DNA from: Cellulomonas phragmiteti
GTDB taxonomy: Bacteria; Actinomycetota; Actinomycetes; Actinomycetales; Cellulomonadaceae
DNA length: 64,000 bases
Direction: 5' to 3'
Assembly: GCF_016862775.1 (NCBI RefSeq)
Contig: NZ_BONP01000013.1
Location: 38,783 to 102,782 of the forward strand
Shown here: one piece after another, positions 27,143 through 35,963 of the stretch
Position numbering within the stretch: the stretch's first letter is position 1
How the letters are laid out: every line of letters begins with the position of its first letter
Translations under genes and position numbers: made by a program
Notes under the pieces: generated by a model
Database searches by the model: none
Seen by the model: only the letters and a program-made list of their open reading frames with translations
Told to the model about the DNA's origin: nothing

Positions 27143-28542
27143 CGGCGCGCGTGCGGGGCCTGACCGTCCTGGCTCCCGACGGCACGCCGGTCCTCGACCG
27201 TGTGGACCTGGAGCTGCCTGCCGGGCTCGTGACCGCGGTCGTCGGGGAGTCGGGTGCCGGCAAGACCACCCTCGCCCACGCGCTGGTCGGGCACCTGGGC
27301 AGCGGGCTGCGCCGCACCGCGGGCAGCGTCGTCGTGGCCGGGCACGACCCGTTCTCGGCAGACGGGCGGCGGGCAGTGCGGGGTCGCCTCGCGGGCCTGG
27401 TGCCGCAGGACCCGGCCAGTGCCCTCGACCCCCAGCGGCGCGTCGGCGCCCAGCTGCGCACGGCCGTGCGCGTCGCCCGGCCCCGCGACCCCCGGGCGCG
27501 GCGCCTCGCGGACGTGCAGGACGCGGTCCGCAGCGCAGCCCTGGAGCCCGAGCTCCTGGGCCGGCGGCCCACCCAGCTCTCCGGCGGCCAGGCCCAGCGG
27601 ACCCTGCTGGCCTGGGCTCTGGTGACCCGTCCCGCGCTGCTGGTGCTGGACGAGCCGACCAGCGGGCTCGACGCGGCGACCGCGCGGGACGTCGCGGCGG
27701 CGTTCACGTCCCTGCCGTGGCGGCCCGCGGTGCTCGTGATCAGCCACGACGACGACCTCGTCGCCCGGACGGCCGACCGCACGGCGTCCATGGTCGCGGG
27801 ACGTCTCGGCGCGGATGGCCCACGGCCGGGGACGCGGGTGCGGGAGCGCGCGCGACCGAGCGCACCGCGTCACCACGACGTGGACCGTGCGGCACTCGTG
27901 GCCACGGGCGTCACCGTGCGGCGCGGGGGGCGCACGATCCTCGACGGCGTCGACCTCAGCGTCGGGGCAGGGGAGCTCGTCGCGGTGCAGGGCCGCTCGG
28001 GCAGCGGCAAGACGTCCCTCGCGCGGGCCGTGTGCGGTCTCGTACCACCCACGGCGGGCGAGCTGCGGGTGCTCGGCAGGGTGACGCCGTGGGACGCGGG
28101 GGCTCGCGCGCGTGGCGGCGCACCCTACGTCGCGTACGTCGGGCAGGACGCGCGCGCGGCCCTCCACCCGCAGGAGACGGTGCGTCGTGCCGTCGCCCGC
28201 GCCCGGGCCAGCGCCGAGCGCCTGCGCCGGCCCCGGTGGGGCGAGGCCGAGCTGCTCAGCCGGCTGCGGCTGCCGAGCGACGTCCTGGACCGCACCCCGG
28301 ACCGGCTCAGCGGCGGCCAGCGGCACCGCGTCGCCCTGGCCTGCGCGCTGGCCGCGGACCCCGCGGTGCTGGTGTGCGACGAGACCACGGCGGCCCTGGA
28401 CGGCGCGACCGCACGGCTCGTGCTCGACGCGCTCGACGACGTCCGGGCTGCGACCGCGCTGCCGATCGTGCTCGTCACGCACCAGGACGCGGTGGCGGCG
28501 CGGGCCGACCGGGTCCTTGCGCTGCGGGACGGCCGGCTGTAG
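27139..28542 (+). CDS. ABC importer ATPase, two nucleotide-binding domains fused (DppD-DppF-like)
   Basis: One chain of 467 residues carries two ATPases. Domain 1: GESGAGKTT, LSGGQAQR, LVLDEPTSGLD. Domain 2: GRSGSGKTS, LSGGQRHR, VCDETTAALDG. Both are short (about 230 residues) and lack the long C-terminal oligopeptide-binding and iron-sulfur extensions of separate OppD/OppF proteins. Domain 2 has DETTAALD instead of DEPTSALD. It powers the importer whose other parts precede it. It is the last gene of the unit and is followed immediately by a GC stem-loop. Confidence 0.88.
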   Translation: MTARVRGLTVLAPDGTPVLDRVDLELPAGLVTAVVGESGAGKTTLAHALVGHLGSGLRRTAGSVVVAGHDPFSADGRRAVRGRLAGLVPQDPASALDPQRRVGAQLRTAVRVARPRDPRARRLADVQDAVRSAALEPELLGRRPTQLSGGQAQRTLLAWALVTRPALLVLDEPTSGLDAATARDVAAAFTSLPWRPAVLVISHDDDLVARTADRTASMVAGRLGADGPRPGTRVRERARPSAPRHHDVDRAALVATGVTVRRGGRTILDGVDLSVGAGELVAVQGRSGSGKTSLARAVCGLVPPTAGELRVLGRVTPWDAGARARGGAPYVAYVGQDARAALHPQETVRRAVARARASAERLRRPRWGEAELLSRLRLPSDVLDRTPDRLSGGQRHRVALACALAADPAVLVCDETTAALDGATARLVLDALDDVRAATALPIVLVTHQDAVAARADRVLALRDGRL

Positions 28543-28558
28543 GTGGGCGGTGCCCACC
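28542..28558 (+). terminator. Stem-loop right after the importer operon
   Basis: GGTGGGC and GCCCACC flank a three-base loop, giving a perfect 7-bp stem directly at the stop codon. There is no T run, as is common in high-GC actinobacteria. Likely end of the metallophore locus. Confidence 0.5.
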
Positions 28559-28689
28559 CCGCCGCTGCCGAGGACGGCCCGGGGGCATGCAGACGAGCAC
28601 CCGCTCGACGCCGCGGACGCAACGGGACTCGCTGGACTCCACCCGCCTCCCCTCGCCTGCCCCGGCCCGCAGCGGCCGGGTCGGAGCCG

Positions 28690-29072
28690 CTACGCGCCGA
28701 TCTCCGCCCAGATCACCTTCACCGTGGCGGTGCGGTACCACGCGACGTCGCGGGCCAGACGGCGGGCATCTGGAGGCCGAATCCGCCCTCGCCCGGGGGC
28801 CGGTCGCCCGCGATGCGCGGTTCGCTGCCGCGGTCGTGGTCGGCGGCCGTCAGCAGGAACCGGTGCTCACGCTGGAAGAGCTCGACGATCGTCGGCGGCC
28901 GGCCGTGGTGGATCGCGTTCGTGGCCAGCTCGGAGGCCACGATGACCAGGTCGTGCGCCACGTCGCCCAGGATCCGGTCGGCGTGCGCCCCGGCGCGGGT
29001 GTTGATCTCCTGCCGCAGGTCCTGCCGCAGACCCCTGAGCTCGGCGTCGGTCTCGAGGATCCAGGTGCGCAC
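28690..29072 (-). pseudogene. HATPase_c_2-type ATP-binding protein with a frameshift near its C-terminus
   Basis: Leftward frame from GTG 29072 (start uncertain) encodes an anti-sigma-type ATPase: N-box ASELATNAIHHG and the G-box GGFGLQM. Right after GLQMPA (28761-28766) the frame drifts into non-family sequence and stops at 28719. Shifting by one base at this CCCGCC run restores LARDVAWYRTATVKVIWAEI, the expected end of the family, stopping at 28690. So a single C appears missing, either a real frameshift or a sequencing slip. Such proteins (RsbW/SpoIIAB fold) control sigma factors. The 304 bases to the divergent HPF-like gene hold its promoter region and no other gene. Confidence 0.75.
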
Positions 29073-29269
29073 CTTGGTGAACCCGGCCGGGGGTGCGCGG
29101 AACGCAGCCCGCGGTCTGGGGTCGCGTTCCGGTCCGAGTACGGGTCCGAGGTGAAGGTCACCCGTTCGGCCGTACGTGGGCGGGGGCGGGTACGCCTGGG
29201 GTCGCGTCCTCACCCGGGATCGAGGTGTGCCCGGAGCAGCGCGCGGCACGGGCCCGACGCGGTGACCGA

Positions 29270-29297
29270 TTGCGGTCTGCGGGAGCCCATCTAGTGT
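29270..29297 (+). promoter_or_regulatory. Predicted promoter of the HPF-like gene
   Basis: TTGCGG (29270-29275) and TAGTGT (29292-29297) lie 16 bases apart and about 80 bases before the HPF-like ATG, in the otherwise empty 29073-29376 gap. Hexamer-based guess. Confidence 0.35.
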
Positions 29298-29376
29298 GGA
29301 GATCAAGAACTGACAAAGACTCTCCCGCGAGGCGCGCCCCGGGAGCAGCCGCACGACCCGAGCTCCTGGGAGGGCC

Positions 29377-29739
29377 ATGCAGATCATCATCAACTCCGAC
29401 AAGAACACCGACGTCGACGCAGCACTCGCCGAGCGGCTCGAGGACGACGTCGCGGCGACGCTGGAGCGGTTCCGCGACCACCTGACCCGGGTCGAGGTGC
29501 ACCTGGGCGACGAGGCCGCGGGGCGGGAGTCGGGGGCCGACATCCGCTGCACGATGGAGGCGCGTCCGGCCGGCCGTGCGCCCGTCGCCGTGACCGAGCA
29601 CGCCATGTCCGTCGAGGAGGCCGTCGCCGGTGCCGGCGCCAAGGTCTTTCGCCTGCTGGAGAGCACGTTCGGTCGGATCGACTCCCGCCGCGGCGCCGAG
29701 TCGATCCGCCACCTCGAGGTCGACGAGGAGCTGACCTGA
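29377..29739 (+). CDS. HPF/RaiA-like ribosome-associated protein (short form)
   Basis: Protein of 120 residues beginning MQIIINSDKNTDVD, with DHLTRVEVHLGDE and CTMEARPAG in the middle, resembling the S30AE fold of ribosome hibernation factors that sit in the 30S decoding region in stress. It lacks the C-terminal dimerisation domain of long HPF, so it would be a short-form factor. A GGGAGGG ribosome site precedes the ATG closely. It is followed 50 bases later by a baeRF3 gene, another predicted ribosome-associated protein. The exact function is untested; a diverged S30AE relative is the safest call. Confidence 0.8.
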   Translation: MQIIINSDKNTDVDAALAERLEDDVAATLERFRDHLTRVEVHLGDEAAGRESGADIRCTMEARPAGRAPVAVTEHAMSVEEAVAGAGAKVFRLLESTFGRIDSRRGAESIRHLEVDEELT

Positions 29740-29789
29740 CCGTCGATCCGTTGGCCGACCGACCGACCGATCCGACACGAGGAGCCGCC

Positions 29790-30941
29790 GTGATCACCAC
29801 GACCGACCTGACCGACCTGATGACCGACGCCCCGGACCTGGGGGTCTCGCTCTTCCTGCCCACGCACGTCCGCGGCGCCGAGACGCGGCAGGACCCGATC
29901 CGTCTGAAGAACCTCGTCACGCAGGCCCGCGAGGACCTGCAGGCCGCCGGCCTGGACGCGGGCGAGGCCGAGCAGTTCCTCGCACCCGCCTCCGAGCTGG
30001 TGGGCGAGCGTCCCTTCTGGCAGGAGCAGGGGGAGGGGCTGGCCCTCTTCCTCGACGGCGACGGCGTCGTCGTGCACAAGCTGCCCGTGCCCGTGGCCGA
30101 GGAGGTCACGGTCGGTGCGGGCTACCGCGTGCGTCCGCTGCTGCCGGCGCTCAGCGCCGACGGCGCGTTCGACGTCCTGACCCTCACCTCCGAGGAGTGC
30201 CACCTCTACGGGGCGTCGCGGTTCGCGCTCGAGGAGGACGACGCGAGCGACCTGCCCGGGCACATCGACACCGAGGAGGGGGAGTCCGACTACCAGAACC
30301 CCGTCCAGGCCAGCCCCGTCGCACGTCCGCGGACCGGGTCCGTCGACATCAGCAACGCCCAGGTCTACGGCGACAGCCCCGCCGAGTGGAGCAAGAACCG
30401 GGTCGTGCGCTACGCGGACAAGGTCGCCACCGCCATGGACGCCCGCTCGGCGACGCGGCCCGTGCCCGTCGTGGTCGTCGCCGACGCCGAGGTGGGCGGG
30501 CACTTCCGCAAGTTCAGCGGGCTCGGTGACCTCCTGGTCGGCCACGTCGAGGTCAACCCGCAGGGCCTGGACCGTCGGCAGCTGCACGAGGCCGCCTACG
30601 AGGCCGCTCGTCCGTACCTCGACGCCGGGCGTGCCGCCGCGGTCGAGCGGCTGCGCGAGCTGCAGGGCAGCGGCGACGCCCGCGCGGTGACCGACGTCGA
30701 GGACGTCGTGCGTGCGGCCGCCCAGGGCCGGGTCGACACGCTGCTGCTGACGCCGGGCGAGCCGGTGTGGGGCAGCTATGACGCGGCGAGCGACGGGGTG
30801 CGCACCAGCGGGGTCGACACCTCGCAGCGGCGGGACCTGCTGGACCTCGCGGCGACGGAGACGCTGCGCAACGGGGGCCGGGTGCACGTCCTCGACGAGG
30901 ACGAGGCCGACGCACCCGTGGCGGCGCTGCTGCGGTACTGA
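29790..30941 (+). CDS. baeRF family 3 protein (archaeo-eukaryotic release factor-like)
   Basis: Protein of 383 residues. It opens with LTDLMTDAPDLGVSLFLPTHVRG and contains RFALEEDDASDLP, KNRVVRYADKVATAMDA, HFRKFSGLGDLLVGHVEVNP and, at the end, AATETLRNGGRVHVLDEDEA, the pattern of bacterial release-factor-like (baeRF) proteins related to eRF1 and Pelota. The family is predicted to act on stalled ribosomes or RNA, but no activity is established. GTG 29790 is chosen for its GAGGAG 5 bases upstream. It shares a likely transcript with the HPF-like gene and ends at a strong terminator. Confidence 0.75.
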   Translation: MITTTDLTDLMTDAPDLGVSLFLPTHVRGAETRQDPIRLKNLVTQAREDLQAAGLDAGEAEQFLAPASELVGERPFWQEQGEGLALFLDGDGVVVHKLPVPVAEEVTVGAGYRVRPLLPALSADGAFDVLTLTSEECHLYGASRFALEEDDASDLPGHIDTEEGESDYQNPVQASPVARPRTGSVDISNAQVYGDSPAEWSKNRVVRYADKVATAMDARSATRPVPVVVVADAEVGGHFRKFSGLGDLLVGHVEVNPQGLDRRQLHEAAYEAARPYLDAGRAAAVERLRELQGSGDARAVTDVEDVVRAAAQGRVDTLLLTPGEPVWGSYDAASDGVRTSGVDTSQRRDLLDLAATETLRNGGRVHVLDEDEADAPVAALLRY

Positions 30942-30944
30942 GGC

Positions 30945-30980
30945 GTGCTGCCGTCCGGCCCCGGGGCCGGACGGCAGCAC
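30945..30980. terminator. Strong bidirectional terminator, 16-bp perfect stem
   Basis: GTGCTGCCGTCCGGCC and its exact complement flank a CCGG loop. The stem lies between convergent genes (baeRF3 stop 30941, permease stop 31009) and can terminate from both sides. Confidence 0.85.
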
Positions 30981-31008
30981 CCCGGGCAGGAGGCGGCCGG
31001 CCGGTGCG

Positions 31009-31908
31009 CTACTTGATCGCGCCCTGGGTCACACCCGCCATCACCCAGCGCTGGGTGAACAGGTACACGATGATCGCCGGCGCCATGGCCATGAGGTAGG
31101 ACGCGAACGCGACGTTGTAGTTGCTGCTGAACTGCGTCTGGAAGACGCTCTGCAGCACCGGCAGGGTCTGCAGGGTGGAGTCGGCGGTGATGAGCGACGG
31201 CATCATGAAGTCGTTCCACGAGGCCAGGAACGCGAAGATCGCGACGGTCGCGCTCATGGGCGCCATCATCGGGAAGACGATGTGCCGGAACACGGTCCAC
31301 GTCGTGGCGCCGTCGAGCCGGGCGCTCTCCTCCAGCTCCTCGGGGAGCCCGCGGATGAACGCCGTGAACAGCAGCACGCTGAACGACAGCTGGAACATCA
31401 CGTGCAGCAGCGCGACCCCGAGGGGGTTGGCGAGCCCGACGATCCCCGTGAGCTTGACCTGGGAGAGCGCCAGCACCGGGAACGGCAGGAACATCGCGGC
31501 CAGCAGGTAGAAGAACGACCACCGGAAGAACCGCCGGTCCCAGTTGCGGGCGATCGCGTACGCGGCCATCGACGCGAGCACGACCGTCCCGACGACGGTC
31601 ACCGTGGTGACGAACACGGAGATCCCGAAGCCGCGGGGGAAGTTCGTCAGCCGCCACGCCTCGACGAACCCGTCGATGCTGATCGGCGTCGGCACGGAGA
31701 ACACCCTGCCGTCGACCGACTGCGCGGTGGTCTTGAAGGCCATCGTCAGCGTCGCGTAGAGGGGCGTGAAGACTGCGACCGTGCACAGTGCCAGGGCCAC
31801 GGTGGCGCCCCAGCTCGTGCGGTCCTCGCCGCCCCGGCGGCGGAAGCGGCGTCGGCGGGTGACGGGCACCTGGCCCGGGGTCGTCGTCATCAGCGTCTGG
31901 GCGGTCAT
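31009..31908 (-). CDS. Carbohydrate ABC permease, MalG-like
   Basis: Membrane protein of 299 residues with several hydrophobic helices and the cytoplasmic EAA-type loop EESARLDGATTWTVFRHIVFP that contacts the ATPase. It ends QRWVMAGVTQGAIK, a common MalG-family C-terminus. ATG overlaps the stop of the MalF-like gene (ATGA). It is the last gene of the alpha-glucoside operon. No ATPase is encoded here, so a shared MsiK-type ATPase elsewhere in the genome is assumed, as in other actinobacteria. Confidence 0.92.
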   Translation of the reverse strand: MTAQTLMTTTPGQVPVTRRRRFRRRGGEDRTSWGATVALALCTVAVFTPLYATLTMAFKTTAQSVDGRVFSVPTPISIDGFVEAWRLTNFPRGFGISVFVTTVTVVGTVVLASMAAYAIARNWDRRFFRWSFFYLLAAMFLPFPVLALSQVKLTGIVGLANPLGVALLHVMFQLSFSVLLFTAFIRGLPEELEESARLDGATTWTVFRHIVFPMMAPMSATVAIFAFLASWNDFMMPSLITADSTLQTLPVLQSVFQTQFSSNYNVAFASYLMAMAPAIIVYLFTQRWVMAGVTQGAIK

Positions 31909-32837
31909 GACAGGGCGCTCCGTCCACGGGTGAGGCGCAGCTGGACGACGGCGAGGACCACAGCGATGAGGAAGAAGATCGTCGCGTTGGCCATCTGGTA
32001 CGCGTAGTCCCCACCGGTGAACCCGGAGAAGATCGTCATGGCGACGCTGCGGGTCGCCGTGCCGGGACCGCCGTTGGTGAGGCCGACGATGATGTCGTAG
32101 GCGTTGAGGAAGTTCTTGAAGCCGATGACCAGGTTGATGACCACGTACCCCGAGACCAGCGGCAAGGTGATGGAGAGCAGGCGCCGGCGGGCGGACGCCC
32201 CGTCCATCGCCGCGGCCTCGTAGACCTCGCCGGGGATCGACAGGATGCCCGCGATGTAGATGAGCAGGGCGCTGGGGATCGCCTGCCACGCGGTGACGAT
32301 GACGATGGTCACCCAGGCCAGGTCCGGGTCGGCCAGCAGACTCTGCTCGAGGGCCGCGACGCCCAGGGCCTGTCCCAGCTGCGGCACCGAGTTGGAGAAC
32401 AGGAAGTTGAAGACGTAGGCGATGACGATGCCCGAGATCACCATGGGCAGCACGAACACCGCGCGCAGCGCGACCTTGGCCCGGATCCGGGCGGTCAGGC
32501 CGACGGCGAGCAGGAACGCGATGACGTTGACGAGCACCACCGTGACCAGGGCGAACCCGATGGTGAACAGGTAGGAGCTGCGGACGGCCGGGTCGGCGAA
32601 CAGGGCGACGTAGTTCGTCAGCCCGGTGAACGAGAACTCCCCGAAGCCCACCGAGTCGGTGAAGCTCAGCGTGATGCCCATGATTGCCGGGAGCGTGATG
32701 GACAGCGTGAACAGGACGAGCGTGGGGATCAGGAACAGGTAGAAGGTCCGCGGGACCGCGGGGCGGTGGTCCGGCGTCGTCGGCGGCGGTGCCGCGACGT
32801 CGCCGCCCCCGGGCCGGGTGGCTGTGGCTGTGACCAT
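31905..32837 (-). CDS. Carbohydrate ABC permease, MalF-like
   Basis: Membrane protein of 310 residues. The first helix FYLFLIPTLVLFTLS follows a Pro-rich cytoplasmic start. The EAA loop YEAAAMDGASARRRLLSITLP precedes NLVIGFKNFLNAYDIIVGLT, typical of MalF/UgpA-type CUT1 permeases. It lies 37 bases after the binding-protein gene and is coupled to the MalG-like partner. Confidence 0.92.
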   Translation of the reverse strand: MVTATATRPGGGDVAAPPPTTPDHRPAVPRTFYLFLIPTLVLFTLSITLPAIMGITLSFTDSVGFGEFSFTGLTNYVALFADPAVRSSYLFTIGFALVTVVLVNVIAFLLAVGLTARIRAKVALRAVFVLPMVISGIVIAYVFNFLFSNSVPQLGQALGVAALEQSLLADPDLAWVTIVIVTAWQAIPSALLIYIAGILSIPGEVYEAAAMDGASARRRLLSITLPLVSGYVVINLVIGFKNFLNAYDIIVGLTNGGPGTATRSVAMTIFSGFTGGDYAYQMANATIFFLIAVVLAVVQLRLTRGRSALS

Positions 32838-32874
32838 GAGCTGTCTCCGGTTCTTCGGTGGGACGAGCCGTGCG

Positions 32875-34155
32875 TCAGGAGCGGAAGGCCAGCCGCTGCC
32901 AGTCGGCGTCGAGGGTCCGCAGGACGCGCTGCGGGTCGGCGCCGGACGCGAGGGACTGCGTGTAGTTCTGCAGCGGGATGGACTGGGGGACCAGCTGGGA
33001 GGCGCCGAGGTAGAAGTCCGCGCGGTCGTAGTACTCCTGGAGCTCGACGAGCGTCGGGTCGGTCACCGGTGCTGCGTCCTGCGTGACGCCGAAGCCCAGG
33101 GCGTGCGCGTTGTAGGCGTCGATGACGTCGGGCTGCATGAGGAACGCCAGGAACTCCCGCGCCGCCTCCTGCTTGGTGGACCGTTCCGGGATCCACAGGG
33201 CCAGGTCGATGTTGACCCGGACCTTGCGGTCCGCCGGGTCGTCGGTCATCGGCAGGGGGAACGCCCCGACGTCGAGGTCCGGGTTGGTCTTCGCGATCTC
33301 CCCGAGGGCCCACGGGCCCTGCAGGTACATGGCGGCCTGGCCGTTCGCGAACGCGAGGTTCCCGTCGCCGTAGCCCCGGCTCGCGGCGTCGGCGTTGGTG
33401 TACCCGACGAGCTCCTGCATCCGCCGGACGGGCTCGAGGAACTGCTTCTCGAACGTCACCGGCGCGTCCGGTCCCGCGTCGGCGCCCTGCTCCTTGAGCC
33501 GACGGAAGAAGTCGGTGGTGTCGAGCATGCCGCCGACCGCGTAGTCGAAGTGCCCCTGCGCGATCGTCCACGGGTCCTTGAACGTGCTGTAGAACGGCGT
33601 GACGCCCGCCGCGGTGAGCGCGTCGCACAGCGCGAGGAACTCGGCGTGGGTGGTCGGTGGCACCAGGCCGTGCTGGGCGAAGATCTCGCGGTTGTAGAGC
33701 ACGGCAGCGGCCATGAGCGAGTACGGGATGACGCTGGTGCGGTCCGGGTAGGTCGCCGTCACGTCGATCAGGGGCTGCAGGTCGTCCAGGACGCGGCCCG
33801 CCTCGGGCATGTCGCCCAGGTCGCTCAGGGCGCCCCGCTCGACGTACCGCGACACCTCGAAGTTGTAGTTGAGGCACCCGATGTCCGGCGGGGACTCCCG
33901 CACGAAGGTCCCGGCAAGGTTCGAGGTGGCGTCGTGCCGGACGCGCACACGCGACTGGGTCTGGTGGAACTGCTCGATGAGGTCATCGAAGTACCCGATC
34001 ACCTCGGGCTTCGACTGGTAGAAGACGATCTCGGTCACCCCCGACGACGGCCGGGAGCACGACGCGAGCGCGAGGCCCGCACCGGCCGCCGCGACCCCGC
34101 GCAGGAAACCTCGGCGGCTGAGCTCCGCCGACATCAGAGCGGTCTGTGACGCCAT
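32875..34155 (-). CDS. Carbohydrate-binding lipoprotein (CUT1 family, Tat signal)
   Basis: Extracytoplasmic solute-binding protein of 426 residues. SRRGFLRG (13-20) is a twin-arginine motif and the lipobox ends at Cys33 (LASC). The body has YSLMAAAVLYNREIF, YLQGPWALGEI and REFLAFLMQP, typical of CUT1 binding proteins. Start 34155 is supported by GGAGG 7 bases upstream; an ATG nine codons earlier lacks this. Downstream of a GH13 alpha-glucosidase and with MalFG-type permeases, it probably binds maltose- or isomaltose-type oligosaccharides. Confidence 0.92.
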   Translation of the reverse strand: MASQTALMSAELSRRGFLRGVAAAGAGLALASCSRPSSGVTEIVFYQSKPEVIGYFDDLIEQFHQTQSRVRVRHDATSNLAGTFVRESPPDIGCLNYNFEVSRYVERGALSDLGDMPEAGRVLDDLQPLIDVTATYPDRTSVIPYSLMAAAVLYNREIFAQHGLVPPTTHAEFLALCDALTAAGVTPFYSTFKDPWTIAQGHFDYAVGGMLDTTDFFRRLKEQGADAGPDAPVTFEKQFLEPVRRMQELVGYTNADAASRGYGDGNLAFANGQAAMYLQGPWALGEIAKTNPDLDVGAFPLPMTDDPADRKVRVNIDLALWIPERSTKQEAAREFLAFLMQPDVIDAYNAHALGFGVTQDAAPVTDPTLVELQEYYDRADFYLGASQLVPQSIPLQNYTQSLASGADPQRVLRTLDADWQRLAFRS

Positions 34156-34210
34156 GCCTTCGCCTCCGTTGGTCGAAGTCACCGGACGGCAGGCCTGCCG
34201 TCCGCCCTCG

Positions 34211-35884
34211 TCAGCCGTCGAGCGCGTCGTCCTGCTGGAGCCACACCGTCGTCTCGGCGGGCAGGCCGGCGCCGTCGAGCGGCGAGCTCGCCAGGACGAC
34301 CCGTCCGGCCGGCAGCGGCACGGGCGTGCTCCCGAAGTTCGTCACGGACGTCCACCCGCCGGGCCGCGTGAACGCGACCACGTCCGGCGGGGTGTTCGTC
34401 ATCCAGGTCAGCATCTCGCCGGACTGCCGATCCCGCCGCTCGGCGAGCGCCCGGCGGTACAGGGCCAGCGTGGAGTGCTCGTCGGCCGCCTGGTCCTGCG
34501 CCGCGAAGCGGGCGAAGTGCGGCGGCACGGGCAGGTGCGCCTGCTGCTCGCCGAACCCGAGCGTCGGGCCGTGCGACGTCCACGGCAGCGGCACGCGGCA
34601 CCCGTCGCGGCCCTTCTGCGCGCCGCCGGACCGCAGGTACGTCGGGTCCTGCAGCACGTCGGCGGGCAGGTCGGCCACCTCCGGCAGGCCCAGCTCCTCG
34701 CCCTGGTAGAGGTAGGCGGAGCCGGGCAGGGCGAGCGTGAGCAGGGTTGCCGCACGCGCGCGGCGGCGCCCGCGCTCCGCGTCGGGGGCGGGCTCGCGGC
34801 CGTCGCCGACGAGCCACGCGAGCAGGTCCGTGCCGGCGGGCAGCGCGTAGCGGGTGGCGTGCCGCACGACGTCGTGGTTCGACAGCACCCAGGTGGACGA
34901 CGCCCCGGACTCGCGGGCCAGCGCGAGGTTCTGCTCGATGATCGCGGCGAACGCCGTCGCGTCCCACGGCGCCTCGAGCAGGTCGAAGTTGAAGGCCTGG
35001 CCCAGCCCCTCGGGGGACGCGTAGCGCGACCGCCGGTGCGCGGGCACCCACGCCTCGGCGACGGCCGTGCGCGGTGGGTCGTACTGGTCGAACAGCCGCC
35101 GCCACTCGCGGTAGACGTCGTGCACCTCGTCGCGGTCCAGCAGCGGGTGCGCGCCGCCCCAGGTGTCGGCGTCGAGCTCGGCCTGGCTCGGGAGCGGCTC
35201 GGTGAGGTCCTTGGTCAGCGCGTGCGCGACGTCGATGCGGAAGCCGTCGACCCCCCGGTCCGCCCAGAACCGCAGCGTCTCCAGGAAGTCGGCGCGGACC
35301 TCGTCGTCGGCCCAGTTGACGTCGGGCTGCTCGGGGGCGAACAGGTGCAGGTACCACTGGCCGTCGCCGACCGGCTCCCAGGCGGAGCCGCCGAAGCTGG
35401 CGGTCCAGTCGCTCGGCGGCAGCTCGCCGTGCGCGCCGCGGCCCTGGCGGAACACGTAGCGCTCGCGGGCGCGCGACCCGGGCGGCGAGGCGAGCGCCTC
35501 GCGGAACCAGGCGTGCCGGTTCGACGTGTGGTTGGGGACGATGTCGACGACGAGCCGGATGCCGGCGGCGCGCAGCGCGGCGCGCATCTCGTCGAAGTCC
35601 GCGAGGGTGCCGATCCGGGGGTCGACGTCGCGGTGGTCGTCCACGTCGTAACCGCCGTCGGCCAGGGCGGACGGGTAGAACGGGCTCAGCCAGACGGCGT
35701 CGACGCCCAGGTCGCGCAGGTAGGGGACCTTGGCCGTGATGCCGCGCAGGTCGCCGATGCCGTCGCCGTTCGAGTCGGCGAAGCTGCGCGGGTAGATCTG
35801 GTAGACGACCGCCTGCCGCCACCACGTCGCGTCCTGGGGCAGTGGCGCGTCGCTCGCGCGCTCGAGCCCCGACAGCATCGACAT
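34211..35884 (-). CDS. GH13 alpha-glucosidase / oligo-1,6-glucosidase
   Basis: Cytoplasmic glycoside hydrolase of 557 residues without a signal peptide. GH13 conserved regions are present: DIVPNHT (114-120), GFRIDVAHAL with nucleophile Asp218, the acid/base Glu277 in AVAEAWV, and SNHD with Asp338. It hydrolyses alpha-glucosides brought in by the transporter encoded just downstream; alpha-1,4 versus alpha-1,6 preference cannot be set. It is the first gene of a four-gene operon. GGGGGA lies 5 bases before the ATG. The promoter contains the 20-bp palindrome shared with the divergent ROK regulator. Confidence 0.93.
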   Translation of the reverse strand: MSMLSGLERASDAPLPQDATWWRQAVVYQIYPRSFADSNGDGIGDLRGITAKVPYLRDLGVDAVWLSPFYPSALADGGYDVDDHRDVDPRIGTLADFDEMRAALRAAGIRLVVDIVPNHTSNRHAWFREALASPPGSRARERYVFRQGRGAHGELPPSDWTASFGGSAWEPVGDGQWYLHLFAPEQPDVNWADDEVRADFLETLRFWADRGVDGFRIDVAHALTKDLTEPLPSQAELDADTWGGAHPLLDRDEVHDVYREWRRLFDQYDPPRTAVAEAWVPAHRRSRYASPEGLGQAFNFDLLEAPWDATAFAAIIEQNLALARESGASSTWVLSNHDVVRHATRYALPAGTDLLAWLVGDGREPAPDAERGRRRARAATLLTLALPGSAYLYQGEELGLPEVADLPADVLQDPTYLRSGGAQKGRDGCRVPLPWTSHGPTLGFGEQQAHLPVPPHFARFAAQDQAADEHSTLALYRRALAERRDRQSGEMLTWMTNTPPDVVAFTRPGGWTSVTNFGSTPVPLPAGRVVLASSPLDGAGLPAETTVWLQQDDALDG

Positions 35885-35905
35885 CCGGTCCCCCTGATTT
35901 GATGA

Positions 35906-35925
35906 AGGTCCTAAATTTAAGACCT
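35906..35925. promoter_or_regulatory. 20-bp palindromic operator between alpha-glucosidase and ROK genes
   Basis: AGGTCCTAAATTTAAGACCT is palindromic except for one base pair, and AT-rich inside. It lies centrally in the 79-base divergent intergenic gap. It is the natural binding site for the ROK regulator, repressing both the sugar operon and itself. A possible -10 (TAGAGT, 35931-35936) for the regulator gene sits next to it. Confidence 0.75.
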
Positions 35926-35963
35926 GGCACTAGAGTGACCCGATCGGCGGAGGAGGTCAAGCG

